Positions 38,701 to 52,456 of a stretch of 64,000 nucleotides of DNA are shown in pieces. Each line of letters begins with the position of its first letter. Within the stretch, counting starts at the first letter, position 1. The position numbers were made by a program, and so were the translations under genes. The notes under the pieces are model-generated. The model was not told where the DNA came from, did no database searches, and saw only the letters and a list, made by a program, of their open reading frames with translations. Source of the DNA: Aristolochia californica (taxonomy: Eukaryota; Streptophyta; Magnoliopsida; Piperales; Aristolochiaceae); the NCBI GenBank assembly GCA_029961685.1, contig JARWKL010000008.1:15657981-15721980 (forward strand). Reading direction: 5' to 3'.

Positions 38701-39148
38701 TTAAGAAAAAAATTTACATCTAAAATGGAATGTAAATGCACAAATGTAGAGAGAGATAATTCCAAAATGTCTCTGTAACTTTTAGGGATTGTCAACACTT
38801 TTTGTTTTTATATAATAGGTTTTGCAATCATCAGGAAAAGGTGGAGGTAGGGGCTTTTTAACACTGTTGACTTCCAATCCATAAGACATTTCTCACAAAA
38901 ATATAGCCTATTACGCATGATTGACTGATAATTCACTTTAAAAATCATCAATGATTTTTATGTCAGCTTTTTGTAAACGGGCAAAATAATTGCTTGTTTG
39001 ACTCGGATAAATATCCCACTGTACTTTCACTTGATAATTTAATGAGCCGTTGTTGTTCGCTTTAAAAGGTGTGGATCCATTGGGCATTTGCATCTTTAAC
39101 ATGTTTTAAACATGCATATCCATATTTAAAACATGTTTGGATCAATTT

Positions 39149-39185
39149 GAAATCACTTTCTTATCATATTGAAATCACTTTCTTA
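39149..39185 (+). repeat. Short direct duplication (GAAATCACTTTCTTA, 22-bp step)
   Basis: The 15-mer occurs at 39149-39163 and 39171-39185. The second copy replaces the usual CCAAGCCATTAG of the unit. It looks like a local template-switch event. Confidence 0.75.
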
Positions 39186-42100
39186 GGGTTGAACTAGTGG
39201 AATTTCCCAAACTTGGACTACGAAACCTTTTTGTTCATTTGTGGTGTGTGAATAAATTTTCTTTACCAACATTTGTTATTGTTTTTTTTTATTTTTTCCA
39301 TACATAAACTCTTAAATGTTCATTTTGTTGAGATTTGTTTGCCTTTATCTTCTTGTTTATGTGACAATTGGAAAGTGCAAACTCAAAATTTTGATTTAAG
39401 AAAAAAGTATACATCTAAAATGGAATGGAAATGCCCAAATGTAGAGAGAGATAATACGAAAAATACTCTATAACTTTTAGGGATTGTAAAATCTTTAGTT
39501 TTTATATATTAAGTTTTGCAACAATTGGGTAAAGGGGGAGGCGGAGGTTTTGTTATAGAGATTTGACTTCCAATCCATAAATCATTTCTTACAAAAATAT
39601 AGCCTGTTCAGCATGTTTGACCAATAAATCAGTTTACAAATCATCTATGATTGCTAGGTCAGCATTTTTTAAATGAGCAAAATAATGGCTTGTTTGACTC
39701 ATGTAATTATCCCACCTCACGTTCACTTGAGAATTTAATGAACATTTTTTGTTCGCTTTAAAAGGTTTGAATCCATAGGGTATTTGCATCTTTAACATGT
39801 GTCAAGCATGCATATCCATATTTATAACATGTTAGGATCAATTAGAATATATTTCTTATCAAATTCCAACCCAATAGGGTTGAACAAGTGAAATTTCCTA
39901 ATCTTGGACAACAAAATTTTTCTTTACTTACATTTGTTGTTTTCTTTTAAATTTTTCCATACATAAAATCTAAAATTTTCATTTTTTTGTGATCTATTTT
40001 CCTTTATCTTCTTCTTTACGAGACAATTGGGAAGTGGAAACTCATTTTGATTTAATAAAAAACTATACATCTAAAAGGGAATGGAAATGCAAAAATGTAG
40101 AGAGACATAATTCCAAAAATTCACTGTAACTTTTAGGGATTGGAAACTCTTTTCGTTTTTATATATTAGGTTTTGCAATCATCGAGAAAAGGGGGAGGCA
40201 GGGGGTTTTTAACTGAGTGTTGACTCCCAATCCACAAGTTATTTCTTACAAAAATATAGCCCGTTATGCATGATTGACAGATAAATCACTCTACAAATCA
40301 TTTATGATTCTTAGGTCCGCTTTTTGTAAATGGGCAAAATAATGGCTAGTTTGACTTGTGTAAATATCCCACTGCACATTCACTTGAGAATTTAATGAGC
40401 ATTTCTTGTTCGCTTTAAAAAGTTTGGATCCATAGTGCATTTGCATTTTTAACATGTTTCAAGCATGCATATCCATATTTAAAACAAGTGAGGATCAATT
40501 CAAAAATCTCTTTCTTATAAAATTCCAAGCCATAGGGTTGAACTAGTGGAATTTCCCAAACATGGACATCAAAACTTTTGAGTTCATATGTGGTGTGTGA
40601 ATAATTTTTTTTTTGATATATTACCTCTAAAATTTTCATTTTGTTGTGATCTATTTGCCTTTTATCTTCTAGTTTACGAGACAATTGGAAAGTGGAAAGT
40701 CAATGTTTTGATTTAAGAAAAAAATATTCATCTAAAAAGGAATGGAAATGCACAAATGTAGAAAGAGATAATTCCAAAAAGTCTCAGTAACTTTTAGGAA
40801 TTGTAAACTCTTTTAGTTTTTATCTATTATGTTTTACAATCATCGGGAAAATGGGGAGGCGGGGGATTTTTCACTGAGTGTTGACTTCCATTCCATAAAT
40901 CATTTCTTACAAAAATATAGTCCCATGCGCATGATTGATCGATAAATCACTTTGCAAATCTTCTATGTTTGTTAGGTCAACTTTTTGTAAATGGGCAAAA
41001 TAATGGCTTGTTTGACTCTAGCAAATATCGCACCACTCGTTCACTTGAGAATTTAATGAGCATTTGTTGTTCATTTGAAAGGTTTGGATCCATAGGGCAT
41101 TTGCATCTTTAACATGTTTAAATCATGCATATCAATATTTAAAACATATTAAGATCAATTTAGAAATCTCTTTCTTATAAAATTCCAAGCCATTAGGGTT
41201 GAACTAGTGGAATTTCCAAAACTTGGACATCAAAACTTTTGTGTTCATTTGTGGTGTGTTAAAAAAATTTCTTTACTTACATTTTTATTTTATTTTATTT
41301 TTTCCATACTTAAAATTTAAAATTTTCATTTTGATGTGATCTATTTGCCTTTGTCTTCTTGTTTACGAGACAATTGGAAAGTGGAAAGACAAAGTTTTGA
41401 TTTAAGAAAAAAGTATACATCTAAAATGGAATCGAAATGCAAAAATGTAGAGAGAGATAATTCCAAAAAATTTCTGTAACTTTTCAGAATTGTAAACTCT
41501 TTCAATTTTTATATATTAGGTTTTGCAATCATTGGGAAAAGGGGGAGGCGCGGGATTTTTAACTGAGAGTTGACTCCCAATCCATAAGTCATTTCTTAAA
41601 AAAATATAACCCATTACGCATGATTGACCGATAAATCACTTTGCAAATCTTGTATGATTGTTTTGTCAACTTTTTACAAATAGACAAATTAATGGCTTGT
41701 TTGACTCGGGTAAATATCCCACTGCACATTCACGTGAGAATTTAATGAGCATTTGTTGTTCACATTAAAAGGTTTGGATCCACAGGGCATTTGCATCTTT
41801 AACATGTTTGAAACATGTATATCCATATTTAAAACATGGTAGTATCAATTAGATATCTCTTTCTTATGAAATTCCAAGCCATTAGGGTGGAACCAGTGGA
41901 ATTTCCCAAACTTGGACAACAAAACTTTTGTCTTCGTTTGTGGTATGTGAATAAATTTTCTTTACTTATATTTTTATTTTTTAAAATTTTTTTCATACCT
42001 TTACGCTTACATTTTCAATTTTTTGTGATCTATTTGCCTTTATCTTCTTTTTTACGAAACAATTGTAAAGTTGAAAGTCAAAGTTTTGATTTAAGAAAAA

Positions 42101-45100
42101 AAATTTACATCTAAAATGGAATGGATATGCACAAATATAGAGAGAGATAATTCCCTAAAATCTTTGTAACTTTTAGGAATTGAAAACTCTTTTATTTTTT
42201 TTATATTTTGTTTGGTAATCATTGGAAAAATGGGGATGTGGGGGATTTTTAACTGAGTGTTGGCTCTCAATCCATAAGTCCTTTCTTAAAAAAATATAAC
42301 CCGTTGCGCATGATTGACCGATAAATCACTTTGCAAATCTTCTATGATTGTTAGGTCAACTTTTTTTTTTAAAAAAGGAAAAATAATAACTTGTTTGACT
42401 CGAGTAAATTTCGCACCGCACGTTCACTTGAGAATTTAATGAGCATTTGTGCTTTGCTTTAAAAAGGTTTGGATCCATAGGGCATTTGCATCTTAAACGT
42501 GTTTCAAGCATGCATATCAATATTTAAAACATATTAGGATCAATTCAGAAATCTCTTTCTGATCTAATTCCAAGCCATTAGGGTTGAACTAGTGGAATTT
42601 CCCAAACTTGGACATCAAAATATTTGTGTTCATTTGTGGTGTGTCAATAAATTTTCTTTACTTAAAATTTTTAGTTATTTATTCATTTCTTAAACTCTAA
42701 AATTTTCATTTTGGTGTGATCCATTTACCTTTATCTTCTTGTTTGCAAGACAATTGGAAAGTGGAAAGTCAACGTTTTGATTTAAGAAAAAAAGTATACA
42801 TCGAAAATGGAATGGAAATGCACAAATGTAGAGAGAGACAATTCCATAAAGTCTCTGTAACTTTTAGGAATTTTAAACTCTATAAGTTTTTATATATTAG
42901 TTTTTGCAATCATCGGGAAAATGGCGAGGCGAGGGATTTTTAATTGAGTGTTGGCTCCCAATCCATAAGTCATTTATTAAAAAAAATTTAACCTGTTACG
43001 TTTGATTCATCGATAAATCACTTTGCAAATCTTCTATGATTGTTATTTCAGCATTTTGTAAATGGGCAAATTAATGGTTTGTTTGACTCGGGTAAATATC
43101 CCACCGCACATTCACTTGAGAATTTAATGAGCATTTTTTGTTCACTTTAAAATGTTTGGATCCATAGGGCATTTGCATCTTTAATAGGTTTCAAGCATGT
43201 ATATCCATATTTAAGACATGTTAGGATCAATTAGAAATCTCTTTCTTATCAAATTCCAACCCATTAGGGTGAAACTAGTGGAATTTCCCTAACTTGGACA
43301 ACATAACTTTTGTGTTCATTTGTGGTGTGCGAATAAATTCTCTTTAATAAAATTTTTATTGTTTTTAATTTTTTCCATACATAAAATCTAAATTTTTCAT
43401 TTTTTATGAAATATTTGCCTTTATCTTATTGTTTATGTGACAATTGGAAAATGGAAAATCAATGTTTTGATTTAAGATAATAGTTGACATCTAAAATGGT
43501 ATGGAAATGCACAAATGTATTGAGAGATAACTCCAAAAATTCTCTGTCAATTTTAAGGAATGTAAACTGTTTTAGTTTTTATATATTAGGTTCCGTAATC
43601 ATCGGGAAAAGGGGGAGGCGGGGGATTTTTAACTGAGTGTTGACTCCTAATCCATATGTATTTTCTTAAAAAAATATAGCCCGTTATGCATGATTGACCG
43701 ATAAATCACTTTGCAAATCTTCTATGATTGTTAGGTCAGCTTTTTGTAAATGGGCAAAATAATGGCTTGTTGACACGGGAAAATATCCCACCGCACGTTC
43801 ACTTGAGAATTTAATGTGAATTTTTTGTTGGCTTTAAAAGGTTTGGATCCATCGATCATTTTCATCTTGAACATGTTTGAAGCATGGATATCCATATTTA
43901 AAACATGTTAGGATCAATTAGAAATCCCTTTCTTATCAAATTCCAATCCATTAGTGTTGAACTAGTGGAATTTCCCAAACTTGGACAACAAAACTTTTGT
44001 GTTCGTTTGTGGTGTGTGAATAAATTTTTTTACTTACATTTTTATTTTTTTTAATTTTTTTCCAAACATAAAATCTAAAACTTTCATTTTGTTGTGATCT
44101 ATTTGCCTTTATCATCTTGTTTACGTGACAATTGGAAAGTCAAAGTTTTGATTTAAGAAAAAATAATGCGCCTCAAATGGAATATAAAGGCACAAATATT
44201 TAGAGAGATAATTCCAAAAAGGCTCTACAACTTTTATGGATTTTAAACTATTTTTTTTCTATATGAGGGTTTGCAATCATCGGGAAAAGGGGGATGCGGG
44301 GGATTTTTAATTGAGTATTGACTCCCAATCCATAAGACATTTCTTAGAAAAAATATAGCCCGTTACGCTTGATTGACCGATAAATCACTTTACAAATCAT
44401 CTGTGATTGTTAGGTCAACTTTTTGTAAATGGGCAAAGTAATGGCTTGTTTGACTCGGGTAAATATCCCCCCGCACGTTTTCTTGAGAATTTATTTAGCA
44501 TTTGTTGTTCGCTTTAAAAGGTTTGGATCCATAGGGTATTTACATCTTTGACATGTTTCAAGCATGCATACCATATTTAAAACAAGTTACGATCAATTAG
44601 AAATCTATTTCTTAACAATTTCCAAACCATTAGGGTTGAACTAGTGGAATTTCCCTAACTTGGACAATAAACCTTTTGTGTTTGTTTGTGGTGTATGAAA
44701 AAAAATTCTTTCCTTACATTTTTTATTGTTTTTAATTTTTTTCATAGATAAACTCTAAAATTTTCATGTTGTTGTAATCTATTTATCTTTATCTTCATGT
44801 TTACAAGACAATTGGAAAGTGAAACTCAATGTTTTGATTTAAGAAAAAAATATACTTCTGAAATGGAATGGAAATGCACTAATGTAGAGAGGAATAATTC
44901 AGAAAAGTCTCTGTATCTTTTTGGGATTGTAAACTCTTTTAGTTTTTATATAAGAAGTTTTGCAGTCATCGGGAAAAGGGGGAGGTGGGGGATTTTTAAC
45001 TGAGTGTTGACTCCAGATCCATAAGTCATTTCTTACCAAAATATAGCCCATTACGCATGATTGACCGATAAATCATTTATGATGGTTAGGTCAGCTTTTT

Positions 45101-46184
45101 GTAAGTGGGCAAAATAATGGCTTGATTTACTCTAGTAAAAATCCAACTGCACGATCACTTGAGAATTTAATGAGCATTTGTTGTTCACTTCAAAAGGTTT
45201 GGATCTATAGGACATTTTCATCTTTAACATGTTTCAAGCATGGATATGCATATTTAAAACGTGTTAAGATCAATTAGAAATCTCTTTCTTATCAAATTCA
45301 GAGCCATTAGGGTTGAACTAGTGGAATTTCCAAAACTTGGACAACAAAAGTTTTGTGTTCATTTGTGATGTGTGAATAAATTTTATTTACTTAAATTTAT
45401 CATCATTTAAAATTTTTCCTTACAAAAACTCTTAAATTTTCATTTTGTTGTGACCTATTTGCCTTTATCTTCTTGTTTTCGAGTCAATTGGAAAGTGAAT
45501 ACTCAAAGTTTTGATTTAAGAAAAAATTATACATATAAAATGGAATGGAAATGCACAAATGTATTGAGAGAAAAATTTAAAAAGTCTCTGTAACTTTAAG
45601 GGATTGTAAACTCTTTTACTTTTAATATATTAGGTTTTGCAATCATTGGGAAAAGGGGGAGGCGAGGGATTTTTAACTGAGTATTGACTCCCAATCCATA
45701 AGTCATTTCTTACAACAATATAGCCCGTTATGCATGGTTGACTGATAAATCACTGTAAAGTCATCTATGATTATTAGGTCAGCTTTTTGTTAAATGGCAA
45801 TATAATGGCTTGTTCTACTCGGGTAAATATCCCACCACATGTTCACATGAGAATTCAATGAGCATTTGTTGTTCACTTTAAAAGGTTTGGATCCATAGGA
45901 CATTTGCATCTTTAACATGTTTCAAGTATGCATATCCATATTTAAAACATGTTAGGATCAATTAGAAATCGCATTCTTATAAAATTCAGAGCCATTAGGG
46001 TTGAACTAGTGGAATTTGTGGTGTGTAAATAAATTTTCTTTACTTAAATTTGTTATTATTTTTAATTTTTTCCATACATAAACTCTAAAATTTTCATTTC
46101 ATTTTGATCTATTTGCCTTTATCATCTTGTTTAAGAGACAATTGGAAAGAAAAAACTCAAAGTTTTGATTTAAGAAAAAAAAAT

Positions 46185-48225
46185 ATACATCTAAAATGGA
46201 ATGAAAATGCACAAATGTTGAGAGAGATAATTCCAAAAAGTGTCTGTAACTTTTAGGGATTGTAAACTCCTTTAGTTTTGATGTATTAGGTTTTGCAATC
46301 ATCGGGCAAAGGACGAGGCAGGGGATTTTGAACTGAGTGTTGACTCCCAATCCATAAATCATTTCTTACAAACATATAGCCTGTTACGCATGATTGACCG
46401 ATAAATCACTTTACAAATCATCTATGATTGTTAGGTCAACTTTTTGAAAATGGGCAAAATAATGGCTTATTTGACTTGGGTAAATATCCCACCTCACGTT
46501 CACTTAGAATTTATTGAGCATTTCTTGTTCGCTTTAAAAGGTTTGGATCCATAGGGCATTTGCATCTTTAACATGATTCAAGCATGCATATCCATATTTA
46601 AAACATGTTAGGATAAATTAGAAATATTTTTCTTATTAAATTCCAAGCCATTAATGTTGAACTAGTGAAATTTCCCAAACTAATACAACAAAACATGTGT
46701 TACTTAGTGGTCAGTGAATAATTTTTCTTTACTTTGATTTTTTTCCATACTTAAACTCTTAAATTTTCATTTTGTTGTAATCTGTTTTCCTTCATCTTCT
46801 TGTTATGAGTCAACTGGAAAGTGAAAACTCAAAATTTTAATTTAAGAAAAAAATATACATCTAAAATGGAATGGAAATGCACAAATGTGGAGAGAGATAA
46901 TTCCAAAAAGTGTCTGTAACTTTTAGAGATTGTAAACTCCTTTAGTTTTGATGTATTAGGTTTTGCAATCATCGGGCAAAGGACGAGGCGGGGATTTTGA
47001 ACTGAGTGTTGACTCCCAATCCATAAGTCATTTCTTACAAAAATATAGCCTGTTACGCATGATTGACCGATAAATAACTTTACAAATCATCTATGATTGT
47101 TAGGTCAACTTTTTGAAAATGGGCAAAATAATGGCTTATTTGACTTGGGTAAATATCCCACCTCACGTTCACTTAGAATTTATTGAGCATTTCTTGTTCG
47201 CTTTAAAAGGTTTGGATCCATAGGGCATTTGCATCTTTAACATGATTCAAGCATGCATATCCATATTTAAAACATGTTAGGATAAATTAGAAATATTTTT
47301 CTTATTAAATTCCAAGCCATTAATGTTGAACTAGTGAAATTTCCCAAACTAATACAACAAAACTTGTGTTACTTAGTGGTCAGTGAATAATTTTTCTTTA
47401 CTTTGATTTTTTTCCATACTTAAACTCTTAAAATTTCATTTTGTTGTAATTTGTTTTCCTTCATCTTCTTGTTTATGAGTCAACTGGAAAGTGAAAACTC
47501 AAAATTTTAATTTAAGAAAAAAATATACATCTAAAATGGAATGGAAATGCACAAATGTGGAGAGAGATAATTCCAAAAAGTGTCTGTAACTTTTAGGGAT
47601 TGTAAACTCCTTTAGTTTTGATGTATTAGGTTTTGCAATCATCGGGCAAAGGACGAGGCGGGGGATTTTGAACTGAGTATTGACTCCCAATCCATAAGTC
47701 ATTTCTTACAAAAATATAGCCTGTTACGCATGATTGACCGATAAATCACTTTACAAATCATCTATGATTGTTAGGTCAACTTTTTGAAAATGGGCAAAAT
47801 AATGGCTTATTTGACTTGGGTAAATATCCCACCTCATGTTCACTTAGAATTTATTGAGCATTTCTTGTTCGCTTTAAAAGGTTTGGATCCATAGGGCATT
47901 TGCATCTTTAACATGATTCAAGCATGCATATCCATATTTAAAACATGTTAGGATAAATTAGAAATATTTTTCTTCTTAAATTCCTAGCCATTAATGTTGA
48001 ACTAGTGAAATTTCCCAAACTAATACAACAAAACTTGTGTTAGTTAGTGGTCAGTGAATAATTTTTCTTTACTTTGATTTTTTTCCATACTTAAACTCTT
48101 AAATTTTCATTTTGTTGTAATCTGTTTTCCTTCATCTTCTTGTTTATGAGTCAACCGGAAAGTGAAAACTCAAAATTTTAATTTAAGAAAAAAATATACA
48201 TCTAAAATGGAATGGAAATGCACAA
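46185..48225 (+). repeat. Recent head-to-tail triplication of a 670-bp satellite unit
   Basis: Units 46185-46854 (670 bp), 46855-47524 (670 bp) and 47525-48195 (671 bp), with similarity continuing about 30 bp further. They share private variants: CTCCTTTAGTTTTGATG, GGGCAAAGGACGAGGC, CATGATTCAAGC, GGATAAATTAG, CCATTAATGTTGAAC, AAACTAATACAAC and TTAGTGGTCAGTG. By my reading the second and third units differ at only about a dozen positions in 670, far less than ordinary neighbours. The units are about 20 bp shorter than the modal unit. Confidence 0.9.
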
Positions 48226-50677
48226 ATGTAGAGAGAGATAACTCCAAAAAATCTCTGTAACTTTTAGGGATTGTAAACTCTTTTAGTTTTTAAATATTAG
48301 GTTTTCCAATAATTGGGAAAAGGGAGAGGCAGAGGATTTTGAACTAAGTGTTGACACCCAATCCCTAAGTCATTTCATACAAAAATATAGCCCCTTACAC
48401 ATGATTGACCGATAAATCACTTTATAAATCATCTATGAGTGTTAGGTCAGCTTTTGGTAAACTGGCAAAGTAATGGTTTGTTTGGCTCGGGTAAATATCC
48501 CACCGCTTGTTCACTTGAGAATTTAATGAGCATTTGTTGTATGGCTTAAAAGGTTTGGTTCCAATGGGCGTTTGCATCTTTAATATGTTCCAAGCAAGTA
48601 TATCCATATTTAAAACAATTTTGGATCAATTAGAAATCGCATTCTTATCAAATTCCAAGCCATGAGGGTTGAACTAGTGGAATTTCATAACCCTGGAAAA
48701 CAAAACTTTTGAGTTTGCTTATGGTGTTTGAATAAATTTTCTTTACTTACATTTGTTATTTTTTAAAAAAATTTCCAGACATAAACTCTAAAATTTTCAT
48801 TTTGTTGTCATCTATTGGCCTTTTTCTTCATGTTTACGAGACAATTGGAAAGTGAAAACCCAAAGTTTTGATTTAAGAAAAAAATATCCATCTAAAAATT
48901 AATGGAAATGCACAAATGCAGAGAGAGATAATTCAAAAAATTTTCTGTGACTTTTAGGGATATTAAACAATTTTGGTTTTTATATATAAGGTTTTGCAGT
49001 CATCGGGAAAAGGGGGAGGCGGGGGATTCTTAACTGAGTGTTGACTCCCAATACATAAATCATTTCTTAAAACAATATAGCCCGTTACGTGTGATTGACC
49101 AATAAATCACTTTACAAATCATCTATGATGGATTGGTCAGACTTTTGTAAAAGGGAAAAATAATGGATTGTGTGACTTGGGTAAATATCCCACCGCACAT
49201 TTACTTGAGAATTTAATGAGAATTTGTTGTTCACTTTAAAATATTTGGATCAATAGGGCATTTGCATCTTTAACATGTTTCAAGCATGCATATCCATATT
49301 TAAAACAAGTTAGGATCGATTAGAAATCTCATTCTTATCAAATTCCAAGTCATTAGGGTTGAACTAGTGGAATTTTCCAAACTTGGACAATAAAACTTTT
49401 GTGTTTGTTTGGGGTGTGTGAATAAATTTACTTTACATACATTTTTATTTATTTTAATTTTTTCCATACATAAACTCTAAATTTTCATTTTGTAGTGATC
49501 TATTTCCCATTATCTTCTTGTTTACTAGACAATTGGAAAGTGAAAACTCGAAGTTTTGATTTAGGAAAAAAATATATATCTAAAAGGGAATGGAAATACG
49601 AAATTATAGAGAGAGATAATTCCAATAAGTCTCTGTAACTTTTAAGGATTTTTAACTTTTTTTTTATATATTAGGTTTTGCAATCATCGAAAAAAAAGGG
49701 AAGGCTGGAGATTTTTAATTGAGAGTTGACTCGCAATCCATATGTCATTTCTTACCAAAATATATCCCGTTATGCATGATTGACCGATAAATCACTTTAG
49801 AAATCATCTATGATTGTTATGTCAATTTTTTGTAAATGGGCAAAATAATGGTTTGTTTGACTTGGGTAAATATCCCACTGCACGTTCACTTGAGAATTTA
49901 ATTACCATTTGTTGTTCACTGTAAAAGGTTTGGATCCATATGGAATTTACATCTTTAACATGTTTCAAGCATGCATACCCATATTTAAAACATGTTAGGA
50001 TCAATTAGAAATCTCTTTCTTATCAAATTCCAAGCCAGTAGGGTTGACATGTGGAATTTTCCAAATTGGACAATATAACATTTATGCTCGTTTGTCGTCT
50101 GTGAATAAATATTTTTCCTTACATTTGTCATTGTTTTAAAATTTGTTCATACATAAACTCTAAAATTTTCATTTTGTTGTGATGTATTTGCCATTATCTT
50201 CATGTTTACGAGACAATTGGAAAGTGAACACAAAGTTTTGATTTATGAAAAAAATATCCATTTGAAAAGGAATGGAAATGCACAAATGTGGAGAGAGATA
50301 ATTCAGAAAAGTCTCTTTTAGTTTTAGGGATTGTAAATTGTTTTTGTTTTATTTATTAGGTTTTCCAGTCATTGGGAAATGGGGAGGCCGGGGATTTTTA
50401 ATTGAGTGTTGACTCCCAATCCATAAGTCATTTATTAAAAAAATAGAGCCCCTTACTTATGATTGATCGATAAATCACTTTACAAATCATCTATGATGGT
50501 TTGGTCAGATTTTAGTAAATGGGAAAAATAATGGCTTGTGTGACTCGGGTAAATATCCCACCGCATGTTCACTTGAGAATTTAATGAGCATTTGTTATTT
50601 GATTTAAAAGGTTTGGATCCTTAGGGAATTTGCATCTTTAACATGTTTCAAGCATGCATATCTAAATTTAAAACTTG

Positions 50678-51085
50678 TTAGGAAATGCACAAATGTAGAG
50701 AGAGATAATTCCCAAATGTCTCTTTAACTTTTATGAATTGTAAACTCTTTTAGTTTTTATATATTAGGTTTTTCAATGACCAGGAAAAGGGGGAGGCAAG
50801 GGATTTTCAACTGAGTGTTGACTTCCAATCCATAAGTCATTTCTTAAAAAAATATAGCCCGTTAGGCATGATTGATCGATAAATCACTTTACAAATCATC
50901 TATGTTTGTAGGTCAAATTTTTGTAAATGGGCAAAATAATGGCTTATTTGACTCAGGTAAATATCCCACCGCACATTCACTTGAGACTTTAATGAGCATT
51001 TGTTGTTCGCTTTAAAAGGTTTGGATCCATAGGGCATTTGCATCTTTAACATGTTTCGAGCATGCATATCCATATTTAAAACTTG
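50678..51085 (+). repeat. Internally deleted unit at the subfamily boundary (408 bp)
   Basis: TTAGGA of the anchor runs straight into AATGCACAAATGTAGAG, normally about 290 bp further on; the shared joint is GGA. Just to the right the unit type changes to the variant set of block D. Confidence 0.85.
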
Positions 51086-52390
51086 TTCGAATAAATTAGA
51101 AATATCTTCCTTATCAAATTCCAAGCCATTAGGGTTGAACTAGTGGAATTTCCCAAACTTTGACAATAAAACTTTTGTGTTCATTTGTGGTGTATGAATA
51201 AATTTTCTTTACTTACATTTGTTTTTTTAAAAATATTTTCCATACATAAACTCTAAAATTTTTATTTTGTTGTGATCAATTTGCCTTTATCTTCTTGTTT
51301 ACGAGAGAATCAAAAAATAGAAACTCAAAGTTTTGATTTAAGAAAAAGTAAACATCTAAAATTGAATGGAAATGGACAAATGTAAAGAGAGATAATTCTA
51401 AAAAGTTTCTATAACTTTTAGGGATTGTAAACTCTTTTAATTTTTATGTATTAGGTATTGCTATGATCGAGAAAAGGGGGAGGTAGGTGATTTTTAACTA
51501 AGTGTTGACTCCCAATCCATAAGTTATTTCATACAAAAATTAAGCCCAATACACATGATTGACCAATAAATTAGTTTACATCTATGATTGATAGGTCAAC
51601 TTTTTGTTAATGGTCAAAATAATGGCTTATTTGACTCGGGTAAATATCCCACCGCAAGTTCACTTGAGAATGTAATGAGCATTTGTAGTTCACTTTAAAA
51701 GGTTTGGATCCAAAGGGCATTTGCAGATTTAACATGTTTCAAGCAAGCATATCGATATTGAAAACATGTCAAGATCAATTAGAAATCTCTTTCTTATCAA
51801 ATTCCGAACCATAATGGTTGAACTAGTGGAATTTTCCAAACTTGGAACACAAAACTTTTGTGTTCGTTTGTGGTGTGTGAATACATTTTCTTTACTTACA
51901 TTTGTTATTGTATACATAAACACTAAAATTTTCATTTTGTTGTGATCTTTTTGCCTTTTTCTTCTTGTTTACGAGAGAATTGGAAATTGAAAAATCAAAG
52001 TTTTTATTTAAGAAAAAAGTGTACATCTAAAATGGAATGAGAATGCACAAATGTAGGGATAGATAATTCCAAAAAGTCTCTGTAACTTTTAGGGATTGTA
52101 AACGATTTTAGTTTTTATACATTAGGTGATGCAATGATCGGGAAAAGGGGGAGGCATGGGATTTTTAACTGAGTGTTGACTCCCATTCCATAACTCATTT
52201 CACAAAAATATAGCCCGTTACCAATGATTGACCGATAAATCACTTCACAAATCATCTATGATTGTATGGTCAACTTTTTTTAAATGGGGAAAATAATGCC
52301 TTGTTCGACTCGGGTAAATATCCCACCGCACGTTCACTTGAGAATTTATGATCATTTGTTGTTCGCTTTAAAAGGTTTGGATCCTTATTT

Positions 52391-52456
52391 TCCAAGTTTG
52401 GGAAAGTCGACTAGTTCAACCCTAATGGCTTGGAATTTGATAATAAAGAGATTTCT
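52391..52456 (-). repeat. 66-bp inverted satellite segment inside a deleted unit
   Basis: This stretch reads TCCAAGTTTGGGAAA ... CTAGTTCAACCCTAATGG ... AAAGAGATTTCT, the reverse complement of the block that follows the anchor in every other unit. To the left is GGTTTGGATCC and to the right TTTTAGAAAAAAGTGTAC, which are normally about 330 bp apart. The event thus removed most of the interval and kept one piece of it in flipped orientation. It is the only inverted satellite segment I found. Confidence 0.9.

Larger units (their letters stand above)
23721..51085 (+). repeat. ~690-bp satellite array, block C
   Basis: Same satellite, same orientation. Anchors: 23776, 24467, 25152, 25803, 26520, 27212, 27900, 28584, 29265, 29829, 30517, 31204, 31625, 32314, 32975, 33654, 34331, 35018, 35707, 36394, 37080, 37769, 38450, 39136, 39832, 40489, 41149, 41839, 42534, 43221, 43908, 44587, 45264, 45952, 46608, 47277, 47948, 48621, 49310, 49995 and 50678. 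Most gaps are 677-696 bp; 29829, 31625 and 51086 end strongly shortened units, and 26520 ends one lengthened to 717 bp. Units here mostly have GAGACAATTGGAAAG, GTATACATC and CAATCATCGGG. No host gene, RNA gene or further TE was seen. Confidence 0.97.

Noticed and set aside
41697..41713. CENP-B-box-like stretch in the unit (CTTGTTTGACTCGGG)
   Set aside because: It keeps the A..CGGG half but not TTCG, and plants are not known to use CENP-B in this way; a partial match in a 690-bp unit is likely chance.
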